Below, piece after piece: positions 8,207 to 15,075 of a stretch of DNA of 64,000 nt (position 1 is the stretch's first letter; each line of letters begins with the position of its first letter). The notes under the pieces were generated by a model. That model worked only from the letters and a program-made list of their open reading frames with translations. It was not told where the DNA came from and did no database searches. This stretch comes from Chitinophaga fulva. Lineage in GTDB: Bacteria > Bacteroidota > Bacteroidia > Chitinophagales > Chitinophagaceae. Both the position numbers and the translations under genes were made by a program. The DNA lies in NCBI RefSeq assembly GCF_012927205.1, contig NZ_JABBGC010000003.1, forward strand, positions 744,001 to 808,000, read 5' to 3'.

Positions 8207-8246
8207 TATCAGATTACATTTTGTACTTTTGAAGCATATCAGATTT
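8207..8246. promoter_or_regulatory. MocR operator/promoter, second regulator
   Basis: Direct repeats TATCAGATTA (8207-8216) and TATCAGATTT (8237-8246), exactly 30 bp apart, enclose a perfect -7 element TACTTTTG (8224-8231). The first repeat falls where the -33 element would be and the second on the transcription start. Direct repeats about three helical turns apart are what is known for PdxR/MocR dimers. Both lie in the 48-bp space before ATG 8254. Confidence 0.6.
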
Positions 8247-8253
8247 CAGGATT

Positions 8254-9684
8254 ATGATCAAGACTGCCGACCATCTGTATCTGCAGGTAGCAGATAAAAT
8301 AGAACAGATGATAGAAAAAGACGTCATGAAAATGGGGGAAAAACTACCCTCAGTGCGCATGCTCAGCAAACAACAGGGCATCAGCCTGACGACAGCCTTT
8401 CAGGCTTACTATCACCTGGAAGGGAAGGGACTGATAGAATCACGTCCCAAATCGGGTTATTATATCTGCCGCAACGCCCGTCGCATGGCGCCGATGCCCG
8501 GCACCTGCGCGCCTGTACGAAAACCTGCCAGCGATGTGACCGTCAGTGACATGGTGATGGAGGTGTTCAGCCATATCACCAACGACAACATCCTGAAATT
8601 CTCTGTGGCCACACTGCCGGTCAGTGTGCTACCTTCCGCCAAAATGGCCAAGGCGGTGGTCCATGCGCTGCGCGAACAAGAGGCTGGCGGCATCGGGTAT
8701 GAACCGTTGCAGGGCAATGAACTGCTCCGTGGCCAGATCGCCCGGCTGTCGCTCGGATGGGGCGAAGTATTCACTGCCGATGATGTGGTGACGACCCACG
8801 GCTGCATGGATGCGCTCACGCTCTGTCTCACCGCCACCACACAACCCGGCGATACCATCGCCCTGGAAAGCCCTTCTTATTATGGTGCGCTGCAACTGGC
8901 CGAAGGTCTCGGCCTCAAAGTACTGGAAGTGCCTACTAATCCCATCACCGGCGTAGACCTCGATTATCTCGACAAAGCCATTCCGCGGCATAAGATCAAA
9001 GCCTGCCTGTTCGTGACCAATTTCAACAACCCGCTCGGCTGCTGCATGCCCGATCAACACAAACAGGAACTGGTAAAAATCGTGGAGAAATACGATATCG
9101 CGCTGATTGAAGACGATATTTACGGCGATCTTTATTTTGGCAAACAACGGCCACTTACCTGCAAAACTTTCGACAAACAAGGCAACGTGCTGCTGTGCAA
9201 TTCCCTGTCAAAGTCAGTGGCGCCGGGCTACCGCGTTGGCTGGACCATGCCCGGCAAATACAAGGATAAAGTGCTGCGCATGAAACATCACCATGCGATT
9301 TCCTGCACATCGCTGACACATGCGGCGGCAGGACATTTCCTGGAGATCGGCCGTTATGATTTCCATCTGCGCAACCTGCGTAAGATGTTACATACACAAA
9401 GTCTCCGTTATGCGCAGGCCATCTGTGAATATTTCCCGGAAAGCACCCGCGTAACGCGCCCGCAGGGCGGTTGTGTGTTGTGGGTGGAACTGGAAGACCA
9501 CATCAATACATTTGAACTGTTCCAGCAAACACTCAAACACAAGATCGCCTTCTGCCCCGGCCGCCTCTTTTCATTGCAGAACCGGTACAACAACTGTATG
9601 CGCATCAGCTATGGAAATCCGTGGAGCAAACAGGTGGAAGAAGGATTAAAGACGATCGGTAAACTGATCCATAAAATGCAATAG
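8254..9684 (+). CDS. MocR/PdxR-type regulator, second paralogue
   Basis: 476 residues with the same architecture as its neighbour. The GntR winged helix is at about 8-72 (GEKLPSVRMLSKQQGIS). The aminotransferase-like domain follows with NFNNPLG, IEDDIYGD and PLP lysine K320 in NSLSKSVAPGYRVGW. The two are clearly related along their full length but too different to be a recent duplication. It has its own promoter-operator and so may be transcribed apart from the first. The cysteine-rich GCCMPD after the NNPLG motif is shared in part with the paralogue (GSCMPD). Confidence 0.9.
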   Translation: MIKTADHLYLQVADKIEQMIEKDVMKMGEKLPSVRMLSKQQGISLTTAFQAYYHLEGKGLIESRPKSGYYICRNARRMAPMPGTCAPVRKPASDVTVSDMVMEVFSHITNDNILKFSVATLPVSVLPSAKMAKAVVHALREQEAGGIGYEPLQGNELLRGQIARLSLGWGEVFTADDVVTTHGCMDALTLCLTATTQPGDTIALESPSYYGALQLAEGLGLKVLEVPTNPITGVDLDYLDKAIPRHKIKACLFVTNFNNPLGCCMPDQHKQELVKIVEKYDIALIEDDIYGDLYFGKQRPLTCKTFDKQGNVLLCNSLSKSVAPGYRVGWTMPGKYKDKVLRMKHHHAISCTSLTHAAAGHFLEIGRYDFHLRNLRKMLHTQSLRYAQAICEYFPESTRVTRPQGGCVLWVELEDHINTFELFQQTLKHKIAFCPGRLFSLQNRYNNCMRISYGNPWSKQVEEGLKTIGKLIHKMQ

Positions 9685-9780
9685 GGCTAAAAAGATGCTG
9701 CCGGACACTGGTGTGAAACACTAACACAACCAGCGCCCGGCAAGCAAAATATTTGGGAATTATACATTCAATGGCAACCA

Positions 9781-9879
9781 AATCATTTTGTTATTTTGTT
9801 ATTTAGATATTTGGGTATTTATGGACTGCCACGTAAGCAGCTATCCTAAATAACTAAATATCTAAATAACAAAATGATT
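9781..9879. terminator. Large 8-bp-periodic inverted repeat between convergent genes
   Basis: The left arm 9781-9820 and right arm 9847-9879 are inverted copies of an AT-rich block (AATCATTTTGTTATTT on the left, AAATAACAAAATGATTA on the right). Each arm is built of degenerate 8-bp units such as TTGTTATT and TAGATATT. The loop is about 26 bases. It sits between convergent genes (second MocR and SDR) and overlaps the SDR stop codon, so a bidirectional terminator is the simplest reading. The unit structure is unusual for one. Confidence 0.5.
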
Positions 9880-10639
9880 AATTGATTCCCGGATGGACCA
9901 TAAGGCCACCATCTATGGTATATTCTCCGCCGGTTATAAACCTTGCTTCGTCAGATACGAGGAAGGACACCAGACTGGCCACTTCTGTTGCCTCTCCCAA
10001 TCTTCCCAGCGGAATACTGGCCGTCATTTTATCTCTGATAGCGCCGGCCTCTTCATGGCTGACACCAATTTTTTCGATCAGGGGCGTATCAATAGGCCCT
10101 GCATTTACTACATTGACTGTTATTTTACGAGGCGCCAGCTCTCTGGCCAGTGTTCTGGCCGTAGCGTTGAGCGCCGCTTTACTGGCTGCCAGCACCGTGG
10201 TGCCCGGCATGCCTGCGTAGGCGTTAATGGCGGATAGAAAAACTATACTGCCACCATCATTCAGCAAAGGGAGTAACTGTTGCGCAGTAAAAAAGGCCCC
10301 TTTGAAATTGATGTCGATGATTTCGTCAAACATCTCCGGAGTTACCCCTTCAAAAGGAGCAAACTTCGCGATGCCAGCGTTGATAAACAGGATGTCTACC
10401 TTGCCATAACGACTACGCGCGTACTCTGCCAGTTTCTTTGAGTCCTCCAGCTTAGACTGGTCTGCTGTTATTCCTTCCGCCGGAAAACCGAGTGCATGTA
10501 CGGCCCGTTGCACCGCACCCGGATTCCGACCGGTGATCAATACCTTCGCTCCTTTCGCCAAAAATTCAGTTGCTGTTGCATATCCGATGCCACTGTTACC
10601 TCCCGTGATAATAGCGGTCTTGTTCCTAAGCTGGTCCAT
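9878..10639 (-). CDS. SDR-family oxidoreductase with missing catalytic tyrosine
   Basis: 253 residues from ATG 10639. It has a Rossmann NAD(P)-binding fold with TGGNSGIG (residues 13-19), the NAG motif in FINAGIA, and a C-terminal YTIDGGLMV, all standard for classical short-chain dehydrogenases. The usual YxxxK appears as VLAASKAAL: the lysine is present but the position four before it is Leu (codon CTG) and not Tyr. The active-site serine segment reads FLSAINAYAG. It may therefore be catalytically altered or a binding protein. It lies next to an ArsR regulator, and putative operators for that regulator sit in its upstream region. Confidence 0.85.
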   Translation of the reverse strand: MDQLRNKTAIITGGNSGIGYATATEFLAKGAKVLITGRNPGAVQRAVHALGFPAEGITADQSKLEDSKKLAEYARSRYGKVDILFINAGIAKFAPFEGVTPEMFDEIIDINFKGAFFTAQQLLPLLNDGGSIVFLSAINAYAGMPGTTVLAASKAALNATARTLARELAPRKITVNVVNAGPIDTPLIEKIGVSHEEAGAIRDKMTASIPLGRLGEATEVASLVSFLVSDEARFITGGEYTIDGGLMVHPGIN

Positions 10640-10672
10640 GCTAATGGTTCTTGTAATTGATTTATTTAAAAG

Positions 10673-10683
10673 TATCAATGTTT
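10673..10683. promoter_or_regulatory. Putative ArsR operator copy 1 (SDR promoter)
   Basis: TATCAATGTTT, inside a longer block (TTTATTTAAAAGTATC...) that recurs 74 bp away. On the gene strand it overlaps TACTTTTA, a -7-like element 34 nt upstream of the SDR ATG. Confidence 0.35.
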
Positions 10684-10746
10684 CCCGGTAAAAAAATAGA
10701 GATGCCCGTCTCTATTCATCTTATCGGATATTTATTTATTTAAAAC

Positions 10747-10757
10747 TATCGATGTTT
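10747..10757. promoter_or_regulatory. Putative ArsR operator copy 2
   Basis: TATCGATGTTT inside the second copy of the duplicated block. The core AAAAC-TATCGAT-GTTTT is an imperfect palindrome of the size seen at ArsR operators. It lies between the ArsR stop and the SDR start. Confidence 0.35.
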
Positions 10758-10782
10758 TAGCCGATAAAAAAAGCTGTTTTGA

Positions 10783-11052
10783 TCAGCTTAATTGTAAAAA
10801 GAACAATGATAATTGTTTCATCATCTCCTTGTTGATCGTCAACTCCACAATACGTCCGTTTTTGATGGAGTTCAACACACCACTGTCAACCAATATCTTC
10901 ACGTGATGCGAAACAGTAGGCTGCGACAAGGAACAAAGACAACAAACATCACCGCATACTATGCTGCCCTTTTGGGCTATTTCCATAATAATTGATAATC
11001 TGTGTTTATCGGCTATGGCATTTGCTGCTTTTTCTATAATTCCCACATCCAT
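10783..11052 (-). CDS. ArsR-family transcriptional regulator
   Basis: About 89 residues from ATG 11052. A winged helix with DKHRLSIIMEIAQKG and the recognition helix LSQPTVSHHVKIL is typical of ArsR. The segment VCGDVCCLCSL packs four cysteines before the recognition helix, one more pair than the ELCVC site of classical ArsR, so metal or thiol sensing is likely. A TACTTTTG element lies 4 nt before the ATG, so the mRNA is probably leaderless. Copies of a TTCGATGTTT/ATCGATGTTT motif lie upstream of this gene and of the SDR, the likely regulon. Confidence 0.88.
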   Translation of the reverse strand: MDVGIIEKAANAIADKHRLSIIMEIAQKGSIVCGDVCCLCSLSQPTVSHHVKILVDSGVLNSIKNGRIVELTINKEMMKQLSLFFLQLS

Positions 11053-11056
11053 GACA

Positions 11057-11064
11057 CAAAAGTA
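11057..11064 (-). promoter_or_regulatory. -7 promoter element (TACTTTTG) of arsR-like gene
   Basis: A perfect TAnnTTTG match separated from the ATG at 11052 by TGTC only. It predicts a leaderless transcript. Confidence 0.5.
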
Positions 11065-11076
11065 ATGCTTTTTTTG

Positions 11077-11087
11077 AAACATCGAAA
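11077..11087. promoter_or_regulatory. Putative ArsR operator copy 3
   Basis: AAACATCGAAA (TTTCGATGTTT on the gene strand) lies 25 nt upstream of the ArsR start and just upstream of its -7 element. It shares the CGATGTTT core of copy 2. Confidence 0.35.
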
Positions 11088-11118
11088 TTTTTCAATGAAT
11101 TTTTTTTTCGGGAGATGA

Positions 11119-11997
11119 CTACATAGCTGTGCCTGCTTTTTCCGCGAGTTTGTTCCGTCGGTACATCGCCGGACTTATACCATAATATTTCCGGAACAGC
11201 CGGCTCAGGTGACTTTCATCGGTAAAACCCAGTTCATCGGCTATCTCCCCGATCGTAAGACCGCTGTTTTCTATCCGCAATTGCACCAGTTTCAGCTTAT
11301 AACTGATAATAAACTGCTGGATGCTCTCCCCCGTCTGTTTCTTGAAAAACTCGCCTATATAATTTACAGACAGGTTGAACTTCGCGGCCAACGCTTCCAG
11401 TTTCAGCTGATCAGGATAATAGATATGCTGACGGATATGCGCGATCATCCGGCCGATCAGCGGCTCCGTTCCTTCTGTCCCCGCCATCTCCACTTCTTCC
11501 GACACATTGCGGGCAATGATATTCAGCAACAGCGCCACATACAATTGCAAATTGGCTTCGTAATACGGTGGCCGGTGCTGGTATTCTTGCACCATATTCC
11601 GGATCAGCGCCGTGATCATCTTGCAATCATCCGTATGCTTGATCAACACCGGCTCATGCCGGTTATGCTGAAAGAAAACATACTCCAGTTGTTTGAGCCA
11701 CTCGCAGATGCGCCGGCGCTCTTCGCTGGAATGCTGTTTCTCCAAGAAGTTGCCAGAAAACCGCACCGACGTAAAACGGGTGGGTTTTGTGACTTCAAAG
11801 CCTCTGCAATCGCGGGGCGTAAACAGGATCACGCTGCCCGGCTTGTACGGAAAGCGGTTCTGGTTCACCACACGGGTGCCTTCGCCTTCCCATATATGGA
11901 TGATCTCAAAAAAATAATAAACCAGCGGGCGTGATTCCCACTCGCTCATATCTGCCTCAAACAATTCAAAAGGCATATGCAGGTTTCTCTCTCCCAT
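11119..11997 (-). CDS. AraC-family transcriptional regulator
   Basis: About 292 residues from ATG 11997. Longer in-frame extensions would run into the divergent reductase gene and have no family resemblance. The N-terminal cupin-like effector domain (residues about 15-150) ends before a C-terminal double helix-turn-helix: LEALAAKFNLSVNYIGEFFKKQTGES and then IGEIADELGFTDESHLSRLF, with KYYGISPAMYRR closing it. It faces the Old Yellow Enzyme gene across an 88-bp promoter region, so control of that gene is the natural guess. Confidence 0.9.
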   Translation of the reverse strand: MGERNLHMPFELFEADMSEWESRPLVYYFFEIIHIWEGEGTRVVNQNRFPYKPGSVILFTPRDCRGFEVTKPTRFTSVRFSGNFLEKQHSSEERRRICEWLKQLEYVFFQHNRHEPVLIKHTDDCKMITALIRNMVQEYQHRPPYYEANLQLYVALLLNIIARNVSEEVEMAGTEGTEPLIGRMIAHIRQHIYYPDQLKLEALAAKFNLSVNYIGEFFKKQTGESIQQFIISYKLKLVQLRIENSGLTIGEIADELGFTDESHLSRLFRKYYGISPAMYRRNKLAEKAGTAM

Positions 11998-12057
11998 AGC
12001 CTCCAAAATTACAACAGAATCCCCGGATTGTACCGACGGCACCGATAAAGGCGCCGC

Positions 12058-12078
12058 TACTTTTGCAATAGCAAAGTA
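12058..12078. promoter_or_regulatory. Back-to-back divergent promoter palindrome
   Basis: TACTTTTGC, spacer AATA, then GCAAAGTA. On the + strand this is a perfect TAnnTTTG element 20 nt before ATG 12086. On the - strand it reads TACTTTGC, a near-consensus element facing the AraC gene. The two promoters would overlap and could exclude each other. Confidence 0.5.
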
Positions 12079-12085
12079 AAAAATC

Positions 12086-13174
12086 ATGAAACTACTGGAA
12101 CCAATAGCCACGCCGGTCCTTTCGCTGGCCAACCGGATTGTGATGGCCCCTATGAGCAGAAGAAGGGTGGAAAACGAAGGCGTGCCCAGCGAGCTGCTGG
12201 CCCGCTACTACGCGCAGCGCGCCAGCGCCGGCCTTATCATTGCCGAAAGCACTGTTATCAGTCGCAATGGCATGGGCATCTCCCTGCTTCCCGGCATCTA
12301 CAGCAAAGAACAGGTCGCCGGCTGGAAAAGAGTCACCGATGCTGTACATCAGCAGGGCGGTAAAATATTCATACAGCTGGTGCACTCCGGCCGCATTGGC
12401 CACACGCTGAACATCCCCGGAGGATTGTCGCCGGTAGGCCCTTCCGCCATTGCCGCAGCAGGCACTATCTCCACGCCGGCAGGCACACAAACATTGCCGG
12501 TGCCGGAGGCATTGTCCGCCGAAGCGGTGGAAGAGATGTACCATCTTCATATGCAGGCTACCCGTAATGCCCTGGCAGCAGGCTTTGACGGCGTAGAGCT
12601 GCACGCAGCCCACGGTTACCTGATGGAGCAGTTTATTCATCCTGCGGCCAATCAACGCACCGACCAATACGGCGGCAGCATTGAAAACCGCTGCCGGCTG
12701 CCGTTACGCATCCTGGAAGGCATGGTGGCCATCGCCGGCGCCGACCGTGTGGGAATACGCTTTTCGCCTTTCGCTTCATTGAACGGCCTGTCGCCTTACG
12801 AAGAAGAAACCGCTACCTACTGCTACCTGGCCACCAAGCTGGATAAGCTGAAAATCCGCTTCATCCATCTCTCTGATCAGTCCACCAACGGCCACCCGCC
12901 TATACCTCCGGCGTTTACTGCTTTACTGCGTGAGCAGTTTCACCAGTGGCTCATTCTTGCCGGTGGGTATAACACTGATACCGCATTGGACGCACTGCAA
13001 CAGTTCAGCGCCGACCTCATTGCCTTCGGCAGGCCGTTCATCTCCAATCCGGACCTGGTGGCCCGCATCGCGCAACAACAACCCTTTGCACCGGCAGATA
13101 AATCCACTTTCTACGAAGGTGGCGCCAAGGGGCTCATCGACTACCCTTTCATGGCTGCCTGCGCTACTACCTAG
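12086..13174 (+). CDS. Old Yellow Enzyme-family NADH:flavin oxidoreductase / alkene reductase
   Basis: A 362-residue FMN-dependent TIM barrel. It starts with PIATPVLSLANRIVMAPMSR, where the conserved MAPM/R region binds FMN. It has LHAAHGYLMEQFIHP with the substrate-binding His pair, followed by NQRTDQYGGSIENRCR, the most conserved block of the family. LAGGYNTDTAL and IAFGRPFISNPDLV near the end bind the FMN phosphate. It reduces activated C=C bonds with NAD(P)H. The divergent AraC gene is its probable regulator. Confidence 0.93.
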   Translation: MKLLEPIATPVLSLANRIVMAPMSRRRVENEGVPSELLARYYAQRASAGLIIAESTVISRNGMGISLLPGIYSKEQVAGWKRVTDAVHQQGGKIFIQLVHSGRIGHTLNIPGGLSPVGPSAIAAAGTISTPAGTQTLPVPEALSAEAVEEMYHLHMQATRNALAAGFDGVELHAAHGYLMEQFIHPAANQRTDQYGGSIENRCRLPLRILEGMVAIAGADRVGIRFSPFASLNGLSPYEEETATYCYLATKLDKLKIRFIHLSDQSTNGHPPIPPAFTALLREQFHQWLILAGGYNTDTALDALQQFSADLIAFGRPFISNPDLVARIAQQQPFAPADKSTFYEGGAKGLIDYPFMAACATT

Positions 13175-13180
13175 GCTGAC

Positions 13181-13221
13181 TATAGGCTTGCGTTGCCCTT
13201 AACCGGCCACGCAAGCCTATA
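13181..13221. terminator. Bidirectional hairpin between convergent genes
   Basis: A 13-bp perfect stem (TATAGGCTTGCGT / ACGCAAGCCTATA) with a 15-base loop, between the reductase stop and the outer-membrane protein stop. There is no long T-run. Confidence 0.6.
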
Positions 13222-13251
13222 TACCCAACCAATAACCGCTCCTATCAGACC

Positions 13252-13806
13252 TTAGAACAAGACATAGCCCAGCGTAAACGCCACGTACTGCCGGTGTGCC
13301 TTTAACTGGTCCTTCGTTCCCGCATTTTCCCCCAGTGGCGCAAATCCCTGTACATACCTGACTTCTGCGCTGACCCGCTTACGAAACGTATATCCGGCCC
13401 CGATAGTAAACCCCAAGTCATTTTTGGTAGCGTAACCTTTGTCCATAGTGCCGTTCCCGTAGTTATCGGAGCGCAGCAAAATGCCCATATACGGCCCCGC
13501 AAACACTTCCAGGTTGTACTTCCGGTAAGCGATGCTCACGGGAAACAAGTCCAGCCGCGATTCACTTTTCCGAATAGCCAGGAAGGCATCATGTTTTAAA
13601 GCGATAGATTTCCCCAAAGGTGACAGTGCGCTCAATCCCGCCATCCATCCGGATGTGGCGTAACCAGATATACTGTCTTTTGCAGCACCGTATACCCGTG
13701 GCAGTTGTACACCGGCTTTCACTTGCAGGGAGAAAGACGGCAGCTCCTGCGCCATTGCGCCCGACATCACCAAAAGCAACAAAAAGATACCTGCTGTTAT
13801 TTTCAT
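13252..13806 (-). CDS. Outer-membrane beta-barrel protein (porin-like)
   Basis: 184 residues with a clear signal peptide (cleavage after SGAMAQ, about residue 20). The mature part has alternating hydrophobic strands, for example FTIGAGYTFRKRVSAEVRYV, and ends in VAFTLGYVLF with a terminal Phe, the signature of a BAM-folded barrel. The size suggests 8 strands (OmpW/OmpA-barrel class). It is 4 nt from the TolC gene and last in the efflux operon, so an accessory role in the metal efflux system is plausible. It does not carry a recognisable substrate motif. Confidence 0.8.
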   Translation of the reverse strand: MKITAGIFLLLLVMSGAMAQELPSFSLQVKAGVQLPRVYGAAKDSISGYATSGWMAGLSALSPLGKSIALKHDAFLAIRKSESRLDLFPVSIAYRKYNLEVFAGPYMGILLRSDNYGNGTMDKGYATKNDLGFTIGAGYTFRKRVSAEVRYVQGFAPLGENAGTKDQLKAHRQYVAFTLGYVLF

Positions 13807-13810
13807 ACAA

Positions 13811-15070
13811 TCAGAATTGAATATCCCACACCGCAGCAGCCCTTTCCAGTTCTACCAGCGCGGAAGCGTGACGATAAATGGTTTCATAATATTGTTGTTG
13901 CACATCGTTATAGGTCCGCTGTGCATTGAGCACTTCTAGCAAAGAGGTTTCTCCCCGCTGATAGCTGTAGCGGCGGCCTTCCAGCACCTTTTTAGCTTCT
14001 TCGAGCAGCCCATTGTCAAACTGTTGCCGCTGCCGGCCGGCGCCGAGGTAGCTGAACCAGGCCGTCGTTACTTCCGTCTGCACCTGCAACAACGTTTGCC
14101 GGTACACCATTTCCTGTTGCCGTACGCCGGCATTGGCAGCGAGGAGGTCTCCCCTGTTGCGGTTAGAGAACTTCAGCGGCAGACTGACACCTGCTGATAC
14201 GGTGTTCATCGATGGCGTAGGTGCGACCACGTTAGTCACTACCGCCGCGTTATTGACACCGAGGGTCAGTCCCAGGTCTATCATCCTGGCCGCCTTCGCC
14301 AGCTGCAACGTTTTCACCGATACATCTTTCTGCCGCAGCGCCGCCAGCAAGTCCGCCCTCTCCTCCTGCGCACGGGTGACCAGCTCCGGCAACGAGAAAC
14401 TCCGTTCAAAGCGGCCCATGTCGCCAACAGGATTTGACAGTGTATCGCCACGGTAGGCGCCCATGAGCTCATGCAATTGCACCAGTGCCGTTTTCATTTC
14501 AGCAGCCACGCCAAACGCTTCATTGAGCAGCATCCCCGCTTCCACGCGCGACTGCCGTGCGTCTGCCTCGGGTATCAGGCCTGCTTTGAAACGGATACTG
14601 TCCGCCTGCGCCAGCTGCAGCATATACTGATACGCCTCCATCTTAATATCGTATACCCGTTGCTGTTGCATCGCGTTTAAAAACGCCAGCGTAGCATCTG
14701 CCCGCAGATTGCGGAAGTAGTCTTCCAGCAGGTAACGGGCCACCTCCTGCTCACTCTTGGCCAGGCCTATCCGTGCATGTCTTTTGCCACCCAGCTCCAG
14801 CGTATAGCCAATGCTACTGCTGAAACCATATCCCTGCTGCATCCGGCGCTGACCATTGTCAAACACGCCGGCGCTGATTTCCGGATCAGGAAAGACTTTC
14901 GCCATCAGCACATTGGCGGCCGCCACGTCCATATTGAACTTCTCTGCGGCATATCCCAGGTTGTGCTGTCTGACGCCGGACAGATAAGCGGTAAAGTCCA
15001 GCTGTTTTTCCTGCGCGGCGGCAATGCCGCTATATAAAAGCCATAAAAACAACAGCCCTCTTGTCTTCAT
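13811..15070 (-). CDS. TolC-family outer-membrane efflux protein (CusC/CzcC-like)
   Basis: About 419 residues from ATG 15070. The signal peptide ends near GIAAAQEK. The protein carries the long amphipathic helices of the TolC tunnel, with two OEP repeats (about 30-210 and 220-415). It lacks a lipobox cysteine, so unlike CusC it is not an obvious lipoprotein. It starts 5 nt after the RND pump gene ends. It completes a tripartite pump with the adaptor and the CzcA-type transporter. Confidence 0.9.
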   Translation of the reverse strand: MKTRGLLFLWLLYSGIAAAQEKQLDFTAYLSGVRQHNLGYAAEKFNMDVAAANVLMAKVFPDPEISAGVFDNGQRRMQQGYGFSSSIGYTLELGGKRHARIGLAKSEQEVARYLLEDYFRNLRADATLAFLNAMQQQRVYDIKMEAYQYMLQLAQADSIRFKAGLIPEADARQSRVEAGMLLNEAFGVAAEMKTALVQLHELMGAYRGDTLSNPVGDMGRFERSFSLPELVTRAQEERADLLAALRQKDVSVKTLQLAKAARMIDLGLTLGVNNAAVVTNVVAPTPSMNTVSAGVSLPLKFSNRNRGDLLAANAGVRQQEMVYRQTLLQVQTEVTTAWFSYLGAGRQRQQFDNGLLEEAKKVLEGRRYSYQRGETSLLEVLNAQRTYNDVQQQYYETIYRHASALVELERAAAVWDIQF

Positions 15071-15075
15071 AAAAA

